Of a stretch of DNA of 52,015 nucleotides, positions 1 to 9,285 are shown one piece after another (the stretch's first letter is position 1; every line of letters begins with the position of its first letter). Below the pieces are notes generated by a model that saw nothing but the letters and a program-made list of their open reading frames with translations, was not told where the DNA came from and searched no databases. Location of the stretch: positions 1 through 52,015 of the forward strand of contig CADABX010000010.1 in the NCBI GenBank assembly GCA_902786285.1, written 5' to 3'. The translations under genes were made by a program, and so were the position numbers. This DNA is from Oscillospiraceae bacterium (GTDB lineage: Bacteria > Bacillota > Clostridia > Oscillospirales > Acutalibacteraceae).

Positions 1-1347
1 CGGTACGATGGACACAAGCGCATACATACCGAAATTCTGGCCGAGCGACATCGACTGGGCAATTGCGAGTGCCGCAGTCGGATCGGCGGCATTCAGGTTT
101 TTCGGGTCGATCTGCACGATGAGGTACATCGCAATGATCATAACGGTTGCAAACGCGTTGCCGAGTTTGTTGACAAACGACTGACATGCCGAACCGAGCG
201 CATTGTCGCGGTGGCCTGTCTGCCATTCCATATAGTCGATGCAGTCGAAGACCATGGCGCCGGAGACGTTGTTGATGACGCCGAGCGGGATCGCGGAAAT
301 GATCATGAACGGGATGCAGATCAGCAGGTTCTTTGTGAACCAGCCGACCAGCAGCGTGATCACGCTGGCGCCGAAACCGCCGAGGCACGAGACGATCATC
401 AGTGTACGGTATTCGAACTTTTTGAACAGCTTCGGCAAAAAGATCATGGCGCCGAACATGCCGACAGCGGCACAGATCTGTATGATCATCTGAATCTTGC
501 TCATATTGGAGCTAAACGCTTCCGGGGTTGTCGGCTGCTGGCCGATATAAAAACCGGCATAACGCGCCACGTGCGGCGCTGCGGACTGCAGCATGTAGCG
601 ACCGAAGGACAACGTGCCCGAAAGTACGACGAGCATGAGCGGTTTGCAATGGAGAATACGCGACAGTGTGGACGGTTCGCCCGGTGCGCGCTTGGTCGCG
701 TTCGGGTGCACGATGCGCTCTTTGATGCCGAACGAAGAAAGCACGAACAGCGGCATGCCGATCACGGACATCGAAATCGCCATGATGGCGTATTTTGTGG
801 CGGAATCGGAGATAAAGAAACCGACAATGATCGGCAGTGCGACCGTGACAGCGGATCCGATACCGCCGACGGTACGGCCATAGGAGATGATATTGCCGCG
901 TTCCGCCGGGTTGGGCGTCATCACGTTCGGCATGCTCCAGAACGGCACGTCGGAGGAGGTATAGACCATACCCCAAAGGACGTAGACAACCGCCACATAG
1001 ACATAGAGCAATTTGCTCTGGCTGCCGGCTTCAAAGCCGATCGGACGGATAAACATCAAAATCGTCAGAAGCGCGATCGGAATTGCCGTAAACACGGGAT
1101 ACGGCTTCATGCGGCCCCATCTGGTTGTGTGGCGGTCGACGATCATGCCCATGAGAGGATCGTTCGCCGCGTCCCAAACACGTGCGAGCAGCATCAGCAT
1201 GATGACGAACCAGGGCGTCAGCATCAGCACGTTCATGTAAAAGTCGGTGATATAGCTCGACATGCAGCTATAGACCAGGCCCTGGCCGAGCGCTGCAATT
1301 GCATAGGTCACCGACTCCCGTCGGCTTACATACTTTTTTTGCTCCAT
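1..1347 (-). CDS. GPH-family sugar:cation symporter (MFS), C-terminus cut by window edge
   Basis: A polytopic membrane protein of the glycoside-pentoside-hexuronide:cation symporter family (MelB/XynB type), expected to import an oligosaccharide or glycoside with Na+ or H+. The first 449 codons are in the window and the frame runs off the left edge. The start ATG at 1347 follows a strong AAAGGAGG site. Visible GPH features are an N-terminal YAIAALGQGL segment, a DAANDPLMG motif with the conserved Asp pair, and DRHTTRWGRMKPY in the first cytoplasmic loop. The start lies inside the last codons of trkH (22-nt overlap), so translation is probably coupled to the potassium operon, an unusual partnership. 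Family is confident; the substrate cannot be read from sequence. Confidence 0.85.
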   Translation of the reverse strand, partial: MEQKKYVSRRESVTYAIAALGQGLVYSCMSSYITDFYMNVLMLTPWFVIMLMLLARVWDAANDPLMGMIVDRHTTRWGRMKPYPVFTAIPIALLTILMFIRPIGFEAGSQSKLLYVYVAVVYVLWGMVYTSSDVPFWSMPNVMTPNPAERGNIISYGRTVGGIGSAVTVALPIIVGFFISDSATKYAIMAISMSVIGMPLFVLSSFGIKERIVHPNATKRAPGEPSTLSRILHCKPLMLVVLSGTLSFGRYMLQSAAPHVARYAGFYIGQQPTTPEAFSSNMSKIQMIIQICAAVGMFGAMIFLPKLFKKFEYRTLMIVSCLGGFGASVITLLVGWFTKNLLICIPFMIISAIPLGVINNVSGAMVFDCIDYMEWQTGHRDNALGSACQSFVNKLGNAFATVMIIAMYLIVQIDPKNLNAADPTAALAIAQSMSLGQNFGMYALVSIVP

Positions 1348-2819
1348 AAGAACCTCCTTTTAATTACGTTGAGACCGCCCTTCCACGTCTGCGGCGCGAA
1401 AAGGACCAGTATGGGGAACAATTCGAGTCTGCCGGCAAGCATGTCGAAGATCAGAACGATCTTGGAAAGCGGCGAAAACATACTGTAATTACCGCGCGGA
1501 CCGACCAACCCGAGACCGGGTCCGATGTTGTTGATCGTGGCGGCCACCGCGGTCAGCGAGGTCGTCATGTCGAATTCATCAAAGGATATCAGAAAAACGC
1601 TGAACACATACAGCAACATCAGCAAAATGAAATAGGAAACCGTGCTTTTGACCACATCGTCGGAAACCTTCTTTTTGTCGAGCTTGACGAGGTTGACGCC
1701 GCGCGGATGCACGAGTGACAGGATCTCCTGCAGCGAACGCTTGATCAGCAAAATCAGGCGCGACACCTTCATACCGCCGCCTGTGGAGCCTGCCATGGCG
1801 CCGCAGAACATCAGAATGAAGAGCAGATACCGCGACACCTGCGGCCATTCATTGAAATCAGAGATCGCAAAGCCGGTGGTCGACATCACCGTGCCGACGG
1901 CGAAGGCCGCATTATGGAACGCATCAAACAGCCGGCCCGGATAGTGGATCTTGTAGATATTCCAGGTGATGACGGCGATCGCAACGGTCAGGATGCCGAG
2001 ATACCAGCGAAGCTCCTCGCTTTTGAGCGCCTGCTTCGGCTTTTTTGCAAGCAGCAGATAGTAGATCGAAAAATTGGTGCCGAACAGGAACATGAATACG
2101 GTTACAACACCTTGCAGATAATAGCTGTTGTAATAGCCGATGCTCGCGTTTCGGATGGAAAAGCCGCCGGTGCCCGCCGTGCCGAACGCGGTGGTGATCG
2201 AATCGAACCACGGCATGCCGCCCGCAAGCAGCAGCATCGCTTCCAGGATTGTCAAAGATATATAGATGGAATACAGGATCACAGCCGTCTGACGCACGCG
2301 CGGCACCAGTTTTTCCACCGACGGGCCGGGGCTTTCCGCTTTCATCAGCGACATGATATGCCCGCCGGTCAGCGGAACAATGGCAATCAGAAAGACCAAT
2401 ACGCCCATGCCGCCGATCCAATGCGAAAAGCTGCGCCAGAATAACGCGCAATGCGACAGCGCCTCAACGTTTGTCAGGATGCTCGCGCCGGTCGTAGAGT
2501 AGCCGGACGCCATTTCAAACAAAGCGTCAATATAGGAAGGGATTTCACCCGTCAGCACAAAAGGCACAGCACCGTCAAGCGACAAACCGAGCCACGCGAG
2601 CGCCACAGTGACAAAGCCTTCGCGCACGAAAAAGACGTTGCGCTTCGGTTTTTTGAGCGTCAGCAAAACGCCAAACACCAACGACACAGCCGCCACGACG
2701 GCGTAGGCCTTCCACTGCGCTTCGCCATAGAACACACCGACGACGACCGGCAGCATCAGACACACGCTCTGGATGTTCAGCACCCAGCCGAGCAGATATA
2801 AGATCATGCGATAATTCAT
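1326..2819 (-). CDS. trkH: TrkH/KtrB-type potassium uptake membrane subunit
   Basis: Membrane pore subunit of a Trk/Ktr potassium uptake system, about 497 residues with the four repeated membrane-pore-membrane units of the family. Filter-like segments are visible, including SGYSTTGAS, FGTAGTGGFS, VMSTTGFA and AATINNIGPGLG. The longest open frame begins further upstream inside trkA; I chose ATG 2819 (MNYRMILYLLG) because it lies 11 nt after the trkA stop with an AAAGGG-like site in front. It is cotranscribed with trkA, whose product gates it. The C-terminal codons overlap the start of the sugar symporter by 22 nt. Confidence 0.93.
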   Translation of the reverse strand: MNYRMILYLLGWVLNIQSVCLMLPVVVGVFYGEAQWKAYAVVAAVSLVFGVLLTLKKPKRNVFFVREGFVTVALAWLGLSLDGAVPFVLTGEIPSYIDALFEMASGYSTTGASILTNVEALSHCALFWRSFSHWIGGMGVLVFLIAIVPLTGGHIMSLMKAESPGPSVEKLVPRVRQTAVILYSIYISLTILEAMLLLAGGMPWFDSITTAFGTAGTGGFSIRNASIGYYNSYYLQGVVTVFMFLFGTNFSIYYLLLAKKPKQALKSEELRWYLGILTVAIAVITWNIYKIHYPGRLFDAFHNAAFAVGTVMSTTGFAISDFNEWPQVSRYLLFILMFCGAMAGSTGGGMKVSRLILLIKRSLQEILSLVHPRGVNLVKLDKKKVSDDVVKSTVSYFILLMLLYVFSVFLISFDEFDMTTSLTAVAATINNIGPGLGLVGPRGNYSMFSPLSKIVLIFDMLAGRLELFPILVLFAPQTWKGGLNVIKRRFLWSKKSM

Positions 2820-2830
2820 ATAAAGACCCT

Positions 2831-4189
2831 TTACGCAAGAATATCTTTGAAATCGTTCATGCCCTTGTTGGTTGTCACAACCACCACGGTATCCCCGATT
2901 TCCACACAGTCTCGACCGCCAGGAATGAGGATCTTGCCGTGGCGCGAAATGCAGCAAAGCAGCACGTTCTTTTTGATCGGCAGATCCATCAGCGGCACGC
3001 CGATGGCCTTGCTCTGGGAACGGATGTTGAATTCCAGCGCCTGCGCTTTGCCGCCGATGATGTTATACAGCGTTTGCACGTTGGAGCCGGACGAGTTTTC
3101 GAGTGCGCGCACATAGGACAAAATCATTTCCGCCGTGATATATTTCGGATAGATCACAGAGCCGATCGAAAGCTGATCGATGATGCCCTCAAAATTGAGC
3201 TTGTTGATCTTGGTTACGGTCTTGGCGCGGTAGTTTGATTCCACATAGAGCGAAAGCATGATATTTTCTTCGTCGATATCTGTGATCGACGCAAAGCCGT
3301 CCGCGCCTTCGATTCCCTCTTCCAGCAGCAGACTTTGGTCGCTGCCGTCGCCGTGGATGATCACGACGTCGTCGGGGAGGATCTGGTTGAGGAATTCGCA
3401 GTGCGCCTTGTCTTTTTCAATGATCTTGACACGAAAGCCGATATCGCTCAGCCGCTTGGCGAGATAGAAAGAGATCTTGCCGCCGCCGACGATCATGATC
3501 TGCTTGATGTGCTCCTTGGAAAAGCCGGCTTTTTTAAAGAAATGCGACGCTTCCCTGCGCGACGCGACGAAGGAGATCTTGTCGCCGGCAAGCAGCAGAT
3601 CGCTGCCGGTCGGGATGATGACGTCTTTGCCGCGTTCGATGGCGCAGATCAGCACCTTGCCCGAAAGCTTGCCGAGCGCCTGCACGATCGACTGGCCGAC
3701 AAACGGCGAATTGGCGGGCAGGATGGTCTTCATCAGATCGATTCTGCCGCGGGCAAAGGTGTCGACCTCAATGGCGGACGGGATGGAAAACAGGCGCGCG
3801 ATTTCGTTGGCGGATTCAAGTTCGGGATTGACCAGCATATTGATGCCGAGCTTTTCTTTGATAAAGCCACGCTCGGAGATAAAGTCGGGGTTGCGCACGC
3901 GGGCGATGGTTTTGCACTGCGTCGCTTTTTTTGCGATCAGACAGCAAAGCAGGTTCAGCTCATCCGATCCTGTCATGGCGATGAACATATCGGCATACGC
4001 GATACCGGCCTCCTGCTGGATACGATGCACCACGCCGTTGCCGCAAACACCCATCACGTCGCAAAGCGTGGTCACACGCTTGATGGCTTCTTCACTGGTG
4101 TCGATCACCGTGATATCGTGTCCTTCGTTTGTCAGCTGTTCGGCAAGCGTTGTGCCGACCTTGCCGCATCCGACGATAATAATATTCAT
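2831..4189 (-). CDS. trkA: TrkA-type potassium channel regulatory subunit (two RCK domains)
   Basis: Cytoplasmic nucleotide-binding regulator of the Trk potassium transporter, 452 residues, matching TrkA proteins with two RCK_N/RCK_C repeats rather than the half-length KtrA. The first Rossmann motif is at the N-terminus (IIIVGCGKVGTTLAEQL) and a second near residue 231 (IMIVGGGKISFYLAKRL); each is followed by an RCK_C segment. It is first in the operon with trkH. The start ATG 4189 has an AGAGGCTG site. A plausible promoter lies upstream, TGGAAA (4266-4271) and TATGAT (4243-4248) spaced by 17 nt. Confidence 0.94.
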   Translation of the reverse strand: MNIIIVGCGKVGTTLAEQLTNEGHDITVIDTSEEAIKRVTTLCDVMGVCGNGVVHRIQQEAGIAYADMFIAMTGSDELNLLCCLIAKKATQCKTIARVRNPDFISERGFIKEKLGINMLVNPELESANEIARLFSIPSAIEVDTFARGRIDLMKTILPANSPFVGQSIVQALGKLSGKVLICAIERGKDVIIPTGSDLLLAGDKISFVASRREASHFFKKAGFSKEHIKQIMIVGGGKISFYLAKRLSDIGFRVKIIEKDKAHCEFLNQILPDDVVIIHGDGSDQSLLLEEGIEGADGFASITDIDEENIMLSLYVESNYRAKTVTKINKLNFEGIIDQLSIGSVIYPKYITAEMILSYVRALENSSGSNVQTLYNIIGGKAQALEFNIRSQSKAIGVPLMDLPIKKNVLLCCISRHGKILIPGGRDCVEIGDTVVVVTTNKGMNDFKDILA

Positions 4190-4242
4190 AAATCAGCCTC
4201 TGTTACAAAATTGCGCGGAAAACCGCATATATAGACGTATAC

Positions 4243-4271
4243 ATCATAGCATATTTTTCTGCTTTTTTCCA
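4243..4271 (-). promoter_or_regulatory. Candidate sigma-A promoter of trkA-trkH
   Basis: On the minus strand, TGGAAA and TATGAT are separated by 17 nt about 55 nt upstream of the trkA start. The -35 matches only four of six consensus bases. Confidence 0.4.
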
Positions 4272-4354
4272 TTTATTCCATTTGAATTCTTGAATTTTTT
4301 ATGTAGAAAAATTGACAGAAATTTTGTTTGTTTTCACAAATCTCTCCGGCCTGC

Positions 4355-4383
4355 TTGCTTTTACAGACGAATTCTTGTATGAT
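4355..4383 (+). promoter_or_regulatory. Candidate sigma-A promoter of the GH31 gene
   Basis: TTGCTT (4355-4360), 17-nt spacer, TATGAT (4378-4383). Transcription would start near 4390, leaving a short leader to the GGAGG site at 4401-4405 and ATG at 4415. Confidence 0.5.
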
Positions 4384-4414
4384 GAAGAAGACAACATACA
4401 GGAGGATGATTCTC

Positions 4415-6829
4415 ATGGCAACGTTCAGCGAAGCATATCAAAAGCTGTTTGCAATCCCTTGCGCACCGAAAAGCGACCCGTGCTGCGTCGTGATCCGCGA
4501 CAAGCTGCGCATCAGTGTGCTCACACCGCGTCTGATCCGGGTGGAGACCGATTCTTTGCGCCAGTTCTGCGACGCGGCAACGCAAAAGGTCTGGTTCCGC
4601 GATTTTGAGCGGCCGCAATTTTCCGTAGAAGAAAGCGGCGACACGCTTTTGATCCGCACTACACAGACGATCTTTCACTTTGATCTCGGCAAGGGCGCGC
4701 CGGTCTGTGTCACGCTCAAAAGCGGCAAGCAGGTCAGAGATTTCAACACAGGCAATCTCAAAGGCACCTACCGCACGCTCGACGGCGTCAACGGCAGTCA
4801 CGCATTGGAAGACGGGCTGATGAGCCGTGGGGGCGTAACGGTGATGGACGACAGCCGGAGCTGTCTGTTGGCGGACGACGGCACGATTTTGCCGCGCAGC
4901 AAGACGCAAAGCGACAAATACTATTTCGCCTACGGCAACGATTACCGCGGCTGTCTGCGCGATTTTTACCGCCTTTGCGGCCGGACGCCGCTGGTACCGC
5001 GCTGGTGTCTGGGCAATTGGTGGAGCCGCTACAAAGCGTATACACAACAGGAATACCTGGATTTGATGCAGCAGTTTCTTGACCGCGAGATCCCGCTGAC
5101 CGTCGCCACGATCGACATGGACTGGCACTGGGTCAAAGTCGGCGACAGATTTACAAATGAACAGCTCGGACTCGGCGGCGAGCGCAAAACGCTGCGCGAT
5201 GTGATCAACGGCATGGGCTGGACGGGCTACAGCTGGAACACCGATCTGTTCCCCGATCACAAGGCAATGCTCGACAAATTGCACGAAATGGATCTTAAAG
5301 TGCCGCTGAATCTTCACCCGGCGCAGGGTGTGCGTCCGTTTGAAGACCGCTATGCCGAAATGGCGCGTGCAATGGGCATGGATCCAAACGAAAACCGGAC
5401 GATCCCGTTTGATATCGCCGACCCGCAGTTTTGCGAGGCCTATTTCAAAGTTCTGCATCAGCCGATGGAGGACGAGGGCGTCGACTTTTGGTGGATCGAC
5501 TGGCAGCAGGAAAAGACAACCGCGATTCCCGGCCTCGATCCGCTTTGGGCGCTCAACCATTATCACTCCCTGTTTGCCAAGCGCGACGGCAAACGTCCGC
5601 TGACACTCTCGCGTTTTGCGCAGGCCGGCTCGCACCGCTATCCGCTCGGCTTTTCGGGCGACACCGTCATATCGTGGCGGTCGCTGCAATTCCAGCCGTA
5701 TTTCACCGCGACAGCCAGCAATGTCGGCTACACCTGGTGGAGCCACGACATCGGCGGCCACATGCTTGGCTCACGCAACGACGAGCTTTACGCGCGGTGG
5801 GTACAATACGGTCAGTATTCCCCGATCATGCGTCTGCATTCCACGAACGACCCGTTTATGGGCAAAGAGCCATGGACTTACGGTTATGCTGCCCAGCAGG
5901 CTGCAACGGCGGCGCTGCGCGAACGGCACGCGATGATTCCCTATCTATACAGCATGAACTATCTGACATACCGTGACGGCCATGCGCTTGTCGAGCCGAT
6001 GTACTACAACTACCCCGATAATGAGAACGCGTATCATACACCAAACCAATATTTCTTTGGCACAGAACTGATGGTCTGTCCGATCACCGAAGCGACAAAC
6101 AAGCGCACCACGCTCGCCAAAACAAGGGTCTGGCTGCCGCGCGGCCGCTGGACTGACTGGTACACCGGCAACATCTACGAAGGCGGTCAGTGGGTCGATA
6201 TGTACCGCGGGCTCGGCAGTATTCCGGTACTGGCAAAAGCGGGCGCAATCGTCCCGCTGTCAAGCGACGACCGGCACAACAACTGGCGCAACCCGGCGGC
6301 ACTGACCATCCGGCTGTTCCGAGGCAACGGCGCGTTCACGCTGTATGAAGACGACGGCGAAACGATGGCGTATGAAACCGGCGCATCCGCGAAAACACAG
6401 CTCACGCTGCGCGAAAGCGGCACAACCGTGCTGTTCAAGATTGGCGGTGCAAAAGGCGATTTGTCTGCCCTGCCCGAGCGGCGCAGCTATACGCTGGTGT
6501 TTGACGATATTGCAAAAGCACAGACGCTCACAGTCAAGATTGACGGACGCGCAAGGACAGTGGAACCGGTCTATCAGAACGGCAAAACGATTGTTAAGAT
6601 TGAAAATGTGCGCTGCAGCGCAAAGGTTGACGTCAGCATGACCGGCGTGATCGTCCGCGAAAACCGTGACAAGACGCAGATGGTCACGGAGCTGCTGTCA
6701 AAGTATCAGATGGACACGATTCCGAAACGCGCCCTGTTCGGCTCGTTTGTCAAGAATATCTATAAACCGTTCCCGATCAAGGACGACGCGATGTACGGGC
6801 CGGTGAAAGAAATATTGCAGATGAAATAA
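4415..6829 (+). CDS. Glycoside hydrolase family 31 (alpha-glucosidase/alpha-xylosidase type)
   Basis: A retaining alpha-glycosidase of family GH31, 804 residues, with no signal peptide and therefore probably cytosolic, acting on imported oligosaccharides. The start ATG 4415 (MATFSEAYQ) sits behind CAGGAGGATGATTCTC; the open frame extends further upstream without a good ribosome site. An N-terminal beta-sandwich precedes the barrel. WWIDWQQ carries the probable nucleophile Asp362, and GFSGDTVISW carries the probable acid/base Asp416. TWWSHDIGGH and the C-terminal beta-sandwich with LYEDDGET are typical of the family. The extended C-terminus (MVTELLSKYQ onward) is outside the usual core. It is monocistronic and divergent from trkA. 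Substrate is undetermined. Confidence 0.93.
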   Translation: MATFSEAYQKLFAIPCAPKSDPCCVVIRDKLRISVLTPRLIRVETDSLRQFCDAATQKVWFRDFERPQFSVEESGDTLLIRTTQTIFHFDLGKGAPVCVTLKSGKQVRDFNTGNLKGTYRTLDGVNGSHALEDGLMSRGGVTVMDDSRSCLLADDGTILPRSKTQSDKYYFAYGNDYRGCLRDFYRLCGRTPLVPRWCLGNWWSRYKAYTQQEYLDLMQQFLDREIPLTVATIDMDWHWVKVGDRFTNEQLGLGGERKTLRDVINGMGWTGYSWNTDLFPDHKAMLDKLHEMDLKVPLNLHPAQGVRPFEDRYAEMARAMGMDPNENRTIPFDIADPQFCEAYFKVLHQPMEDEGVDFWWIDWQQEKTTAIPGLDPLWALNHYHSLFAKRDGKRPLTLSRFAQAGSHRYPLGFSGDTVISWRSLQFQPYFTATASNVGYTWWSHDIGGHMLGSRNDELYARWVQYGQYSPIMRLHSTNDPFMGKEPWTYGYAAQQAATAALRERHAMIPYLYSMNYLTYRDGHALVEPMYYNYPDNENAYHTPNQYFFGTELMVCPITEATNKRTTLAKTRVWLPRGRWTDWYTGNIYEGGQWVDMYRGLGSIPVLAKAGAIVPLSSDDRHNNWRNPAALTIRLFRGNGAFTLYEDDGETMAYETGASAKTQLTLRESGTTVLFKIGGAKGDLSALPERRSYTLVFDDIAKAQTLTVKIDGRARTVEPVYQNGKTIVKIENVRCSAKVDVSMTGVIVRENRDKTQMVTELLSKYQMDTIPKRALFGSFVKNIYKPFPIKDDAMYGPVKEILQMK

Positions 6830-6832
6830 CAG

Positions 6833-6860
6833 CAAGCCGTCCAACGGCGGCTTGTTTTGC
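6833..6860 (+). terminator. Rho-independent terminator of the GH31 gene
   Basis: CAAGCCG (6833-6839) pairs with CGGCTTG (6848-6854), followed by a short T run, four bases after the GH31 stop codon. Confidence 0.7.
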
Positions 6861-6870
6861 AGACAGCTAA

Positions 6871-6892
6871 AAAGACCGCCGAAGCGGTCTTT
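6871..6892 (-). terminator. Terminator of the ylxM-ffh-rpsP-khpA operon
   Basis: Perfect 9-bp stem AAAGACCGC/GCGGTCTTT with loop CGAA. Read on the minus strand it is followed by a T run. It lies directly after the khpA stop, ending the operon before any rimM, trmD or rplS. Confidence 0.8.
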
Positions 6893-6900
6893 CTTCATTC

Positions 6901-7134
6901 TCAGTCGATTTCCACCAGGATTTTGGAATCGGCTCTGTTTGCGGTTGCGCGCATCACGGTGCGGATCGCCTTGGCAATTCTGCCCTGCTTTCCGATCACG
7001 CGGCCCATATCGTCGGGCGCAACATGAAGATGGAACACGATGACGCCTTCTTCGTTGATGTCGTCAACCTCAACTGTTACCTGATCGGGTTCGTCAACCA
7101 AACCTTTGGCGATCATAGAAAGTAACTCTTTCAA
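6901..7134 (-). CDS. khpA: KhpA, KH-domain RNA-binding protein
   Basis: Small single-KH-domain RNA chaperone of Gram-positive bacteria; in other species it partners KhpB and affects cell division and sRNA stability. The GxxG loop is visible in GRVIGKQGRIAKAIR, preceded by the typical VDEPDQVTVE strand. I place the start at TTG 7134 (MKELLSMIAKGL), as GGGGGAA lies 6 nt upstream and family members usually begin this way; the open frame extends five codons further to another TTG at 7149. The product is 77 residues. It follows rpsP by 17 nt in the conserved rpsP-khpA order. Confidence 0.93.
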   Translation of the reverse strand: MKELLSMIAKGLVDEPDQVTVEVDDINEEGVIVFHLHVAPDDMGRVIGKQGRIAKAIRTVMRATANRADSKILVEID

Positions 7135-7151
7135 GGTATGTTCCCCCAAAC

Positions 7152-7397
7152 TTATTTAATGATGTCGCTCTTCTTGAGCAGCGCCTTCACGGTATCGGTC
7201 GGCTGCGCACCGTTGTTCAGCCATTTCTGCGCTTTTTCAGCATCAATCTTGATGTCGGCGGGATCCTTCATCGGATCATAGTAACCGATCTCTTCGATGA
7301 AACGACCGTCACGCGGATAGCGGGAGTCCGCCACGACCACACGATAGAACGGAGCCTTTTTCGCGCCCATACGACGCAATCTGATTTTCACTGCCAT
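7152..7397 (-). CDS. rpsP: 30S ribosomal protein S16
   Basis: Ribosomal protein bS16, 81 residues, normal length. The N-terminus [26 protein letters not shown] is diagnostic in the family (shown here only in part: VKIRLRRMG and YRVVVADSR). The start ATG 7397 lies behind GGAGGTAACAACA; an upstream in-frame ATG at 7412 would put the ribosome site inside the gene. It lies between ffh and khpA, the standard Firmicutes arrangement. Confidence 0.98.
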   Translation of the reverse strand: MAVKIRLRRMGAKKAPFYRVVVADSRYPRDGRFIEEIGYYDPMKDPADIKIDAEKAQKWLNNGAQPTDTVKALLKKSDIIK

Positions 7398-7465
7398 TGT
7401 TGTTACCTCCAAAAATGATAATTAAAAATATTTGATCACTAAATGTGTATCATACGAGACAAGGG

Positions 7466-8848
7466 TTACATCGGGAAGCCCGGACCGCCCATACCGCCGA
7501 GACCGTTCATTCCGTTCATGCCGGGCATGTTCATCATGCGCTTGCGCATCTTTTTCGTGTTCTTGCCGTTGAACTGTTTGAACATTTTTTGCATCTGGCG
7601 GTACTGCGCAAGCAGCCGATTGACGTCCTCCACCTGCATCCCGCAGCCGGCGGCGATCCGGCGTTTGCGCGAGGGGTTGATGATGTCGGGCTTGGCGCGC
7701 TCCTGCGGCGTCATGGAATAGATGATCGCTTCCATACGGTCGAACGCTTTTTCGTCAACCTCCACGTCGTCAACCTTGCGGCCAATGCCGGGCAGCATGC
7801 GCAAAATATCCTTGATGGAGCCCATGCGGCGCATCTGACTGATCTGATCGAGCAGATCGTTGAGATCGAATTTATTCTTACGCAGCTTTTGTTCGAGCTC
7901 GCGCGCTTTCTTTTCGTCGAGCTCCTGCTCCGCTTTTTCGATCAGCGAAAGCATATCGCCCATGCCAAGGATCCGCGACGCCATACGGTCGGGATGGAAC
8001 ACATCGAGGTCGCCGAGCTTTTCGCCCGTGCCGACAAATTTGATCGGTTTGCCGGTCACGGCTCTTGCGGAAAGCGCCGCGCCGCCGCGGGTATCGCCGT
8101 CGAGCTTTGTGAGAATCAGGCCGTCGATGCCGAGCGCTTCGTTGAACGACGTGGCAACATTCACGGCGTCCTGACCGGTCATGGAGTCGACCACCAGCAA
8201 AATCTCGTGCGGGTGGACGGTGCTCTTGATGTTTTTGAGCTCATTCATCAACGTCTCATCGACATGCAGACGGCCTGCTGTGTCGAGAAACACATAGTCG
8301 TAGCCGTGATCCTTTGCTTCGGTGATCGCCTGACGCGCGATTTCGACCGGATCGATCTGGCCGCGTTCAAAGACAGGCACGCCCGCCTTTTCACCGACAA
8401 CCTGCAGCTGTTTGATCGCGGCGGGACGATAGACGTCGCACGCCACAAGCAGCGGCCGGTGGCCCTGATTTTTGAGCATCAGCGCAAGCTTTGCGCTGTG
8501 GGTGGTTTTACCAGAGCCCTGCAGACCGCACATCATCACGATTGTCGGCGGATGATTGGCGGTGTTAAGCCGGGCTTTTGTGCCGCCCATGAGATTTGTC
8601 AGCTCTTCGTTGACGATCTTGATGACCATCTGCGAGGGTGTCAGACTTTCCATCACCTTGGCGCCGATGGCACGTTCTGTGACGGTTTTGGTAAAGTCTT
8701 TGGCAACCTTGTAGTTGACGTCGGCTTCCAACAGCGCCAGACGCACTTCGCGCATGGCGTCCTTGACGTCGGCCTCAGTCAGCGAGCCTTTACTTCTCAG
8801 TCGTTTAAAGGCGGCCTCCAGTCTTTCGGAAAGACCTTCAAATGCCAT
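7466..8848 (-). CDS. ffh: Signal recognition particle protein Ffh
   Basis: The SRP54-type GTPase that binds signal sequences with SRP RNA and docks ribosomes to FtsY at the membrane, 460 residues. The N domain is followed by the G domain with P-loop GLQGSGKTTHSAK (from about residue 108), DTAGRLH, TKLDGDTRGG and GTGEKLGDLDVF. The C-terminal M domain is methionine-rich and ends in a Gly/Met tail. It follows ylxM by 31 nt and precedes rpsP. The start ATG 8848 has an AAAGGAAG site. Confidence 0.98.
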   Translation of the reverse strand: MAFEGLSERLEAAFKRLRSKGSLTEADVKDAMREVRLALLEADVNYKVAKDFTKTVTERAIGAKVMESLTPSQMVIKIVNEELTNLMGGTKARLNTANHPPTIVMMCGLQGSGKTTHSAKLALMLKNQGHRPLLVACDVYRPAAIKQLQVVGEKAGVPVFERGQIDPVEIARQAITEAKDHGYDYVFLDTAGRLHVDETLMNELKNIKSTVHPHEILLVVDSMTGQDAVNVATSFNEALGIDGLILTKLDGDTRGGAALSARAVTGKPIKFVGTGEKLGDLDVFHPDRMASRILGMGDMLSLIEKAEQELDEKKARELEQKLRKNKFDLNDLLDQISQMRRMGSIKDILRMLPGIGRKVDDVEVDEKAFDRMEAIIYSMTPQERAKPDIINPSRKRRIAAGCGMQVEDVNRLLAQYRQMQKMFKQFNGKNTKKMRKRMMNMPGMNGMNGLGGMGGPGFPM

Positions 8849-8879
8849 AGTTCATTCTTCCTTTATTTCGATAGATCTG

Positions 8880-9245
8880 TTAGGAGTCGGCGAGCATTTT
8901 GGAAACGGAATGTATCCGCGACACAGCGTCGTTGATTTCACGAGACAAAATGGTGCGCATATTCACTTCGTTGATAATATCCGCCATCTCGTTGATCTCG
9001 CGCAAACCGTCGCGCAGTTCGTCGAACCGCCGTTTGAGCCCGAGGTGCGCTTCAAACGATTCCATCTGCGCTTCGGCGCGTTTGATCGAATCGCGCACAC
9101 CCTGCCGGGTAATGCCCTCGTTTTCGGCAATCTCTGCCAAAGAAAGATCGTCGTCATAATAATATGTGATAAAATCGCGCTGTTTCTGCGTCAGCATATC
9201 GCCATAGATGTCAAACAGCAGCGTGACATCCAGATTTTTCGCCAT
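8880..9245 (-). CDS. ylxM: YlxM/p13-like helix-turn-helix protein
   Basis: A 121-residue member of the UPF0122 (YlxM/p13) family, which resembles the DNA-binding region 4 of sigma factors and is almost always encoded upstream of ffh. The family pattern is clear: LFDIYGDMLTQKQRDF, then YYYDDDLSLAEIAENEGITRQGVRDSIKRAE, with a probable HTH at about residues 33-55. In streptococci the homologue stimulates SRP GTPase activity. It starts at ATG 9245 with GAGAGGG upstream and heads the SRP operon. Confidence 0.93.
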   Translation of the reverse strand: MAKNLDVTLLFDIYGDMLTQKQRDFITYYYDDDLSLAEIAENEGITRQGVRDSIKRAEAQMESFEAHLGLKRRFDELRDGLREINEMADIINEVNMRTILSREINDAVSRIHSVSKMLADS

Positions 9246-9285
9246 GACGCGTCCCTCTCTTTCACAGGTGTAAAGTTTGCTTTCT

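Noticed and set aside
211-1488. 425-codon plus-strand open frame rich in His/Asp/Arg
   Set aside because: It is the antisense shadow of the GPH symporter, with no ribosome site and a composition typical of antisense frames in this GC-rich DNA.
7445-8935. 496-codon plus-strand open frame
   Set aside because: Antisense to ffh, which is certain; no family signature and no promoter in that direction.
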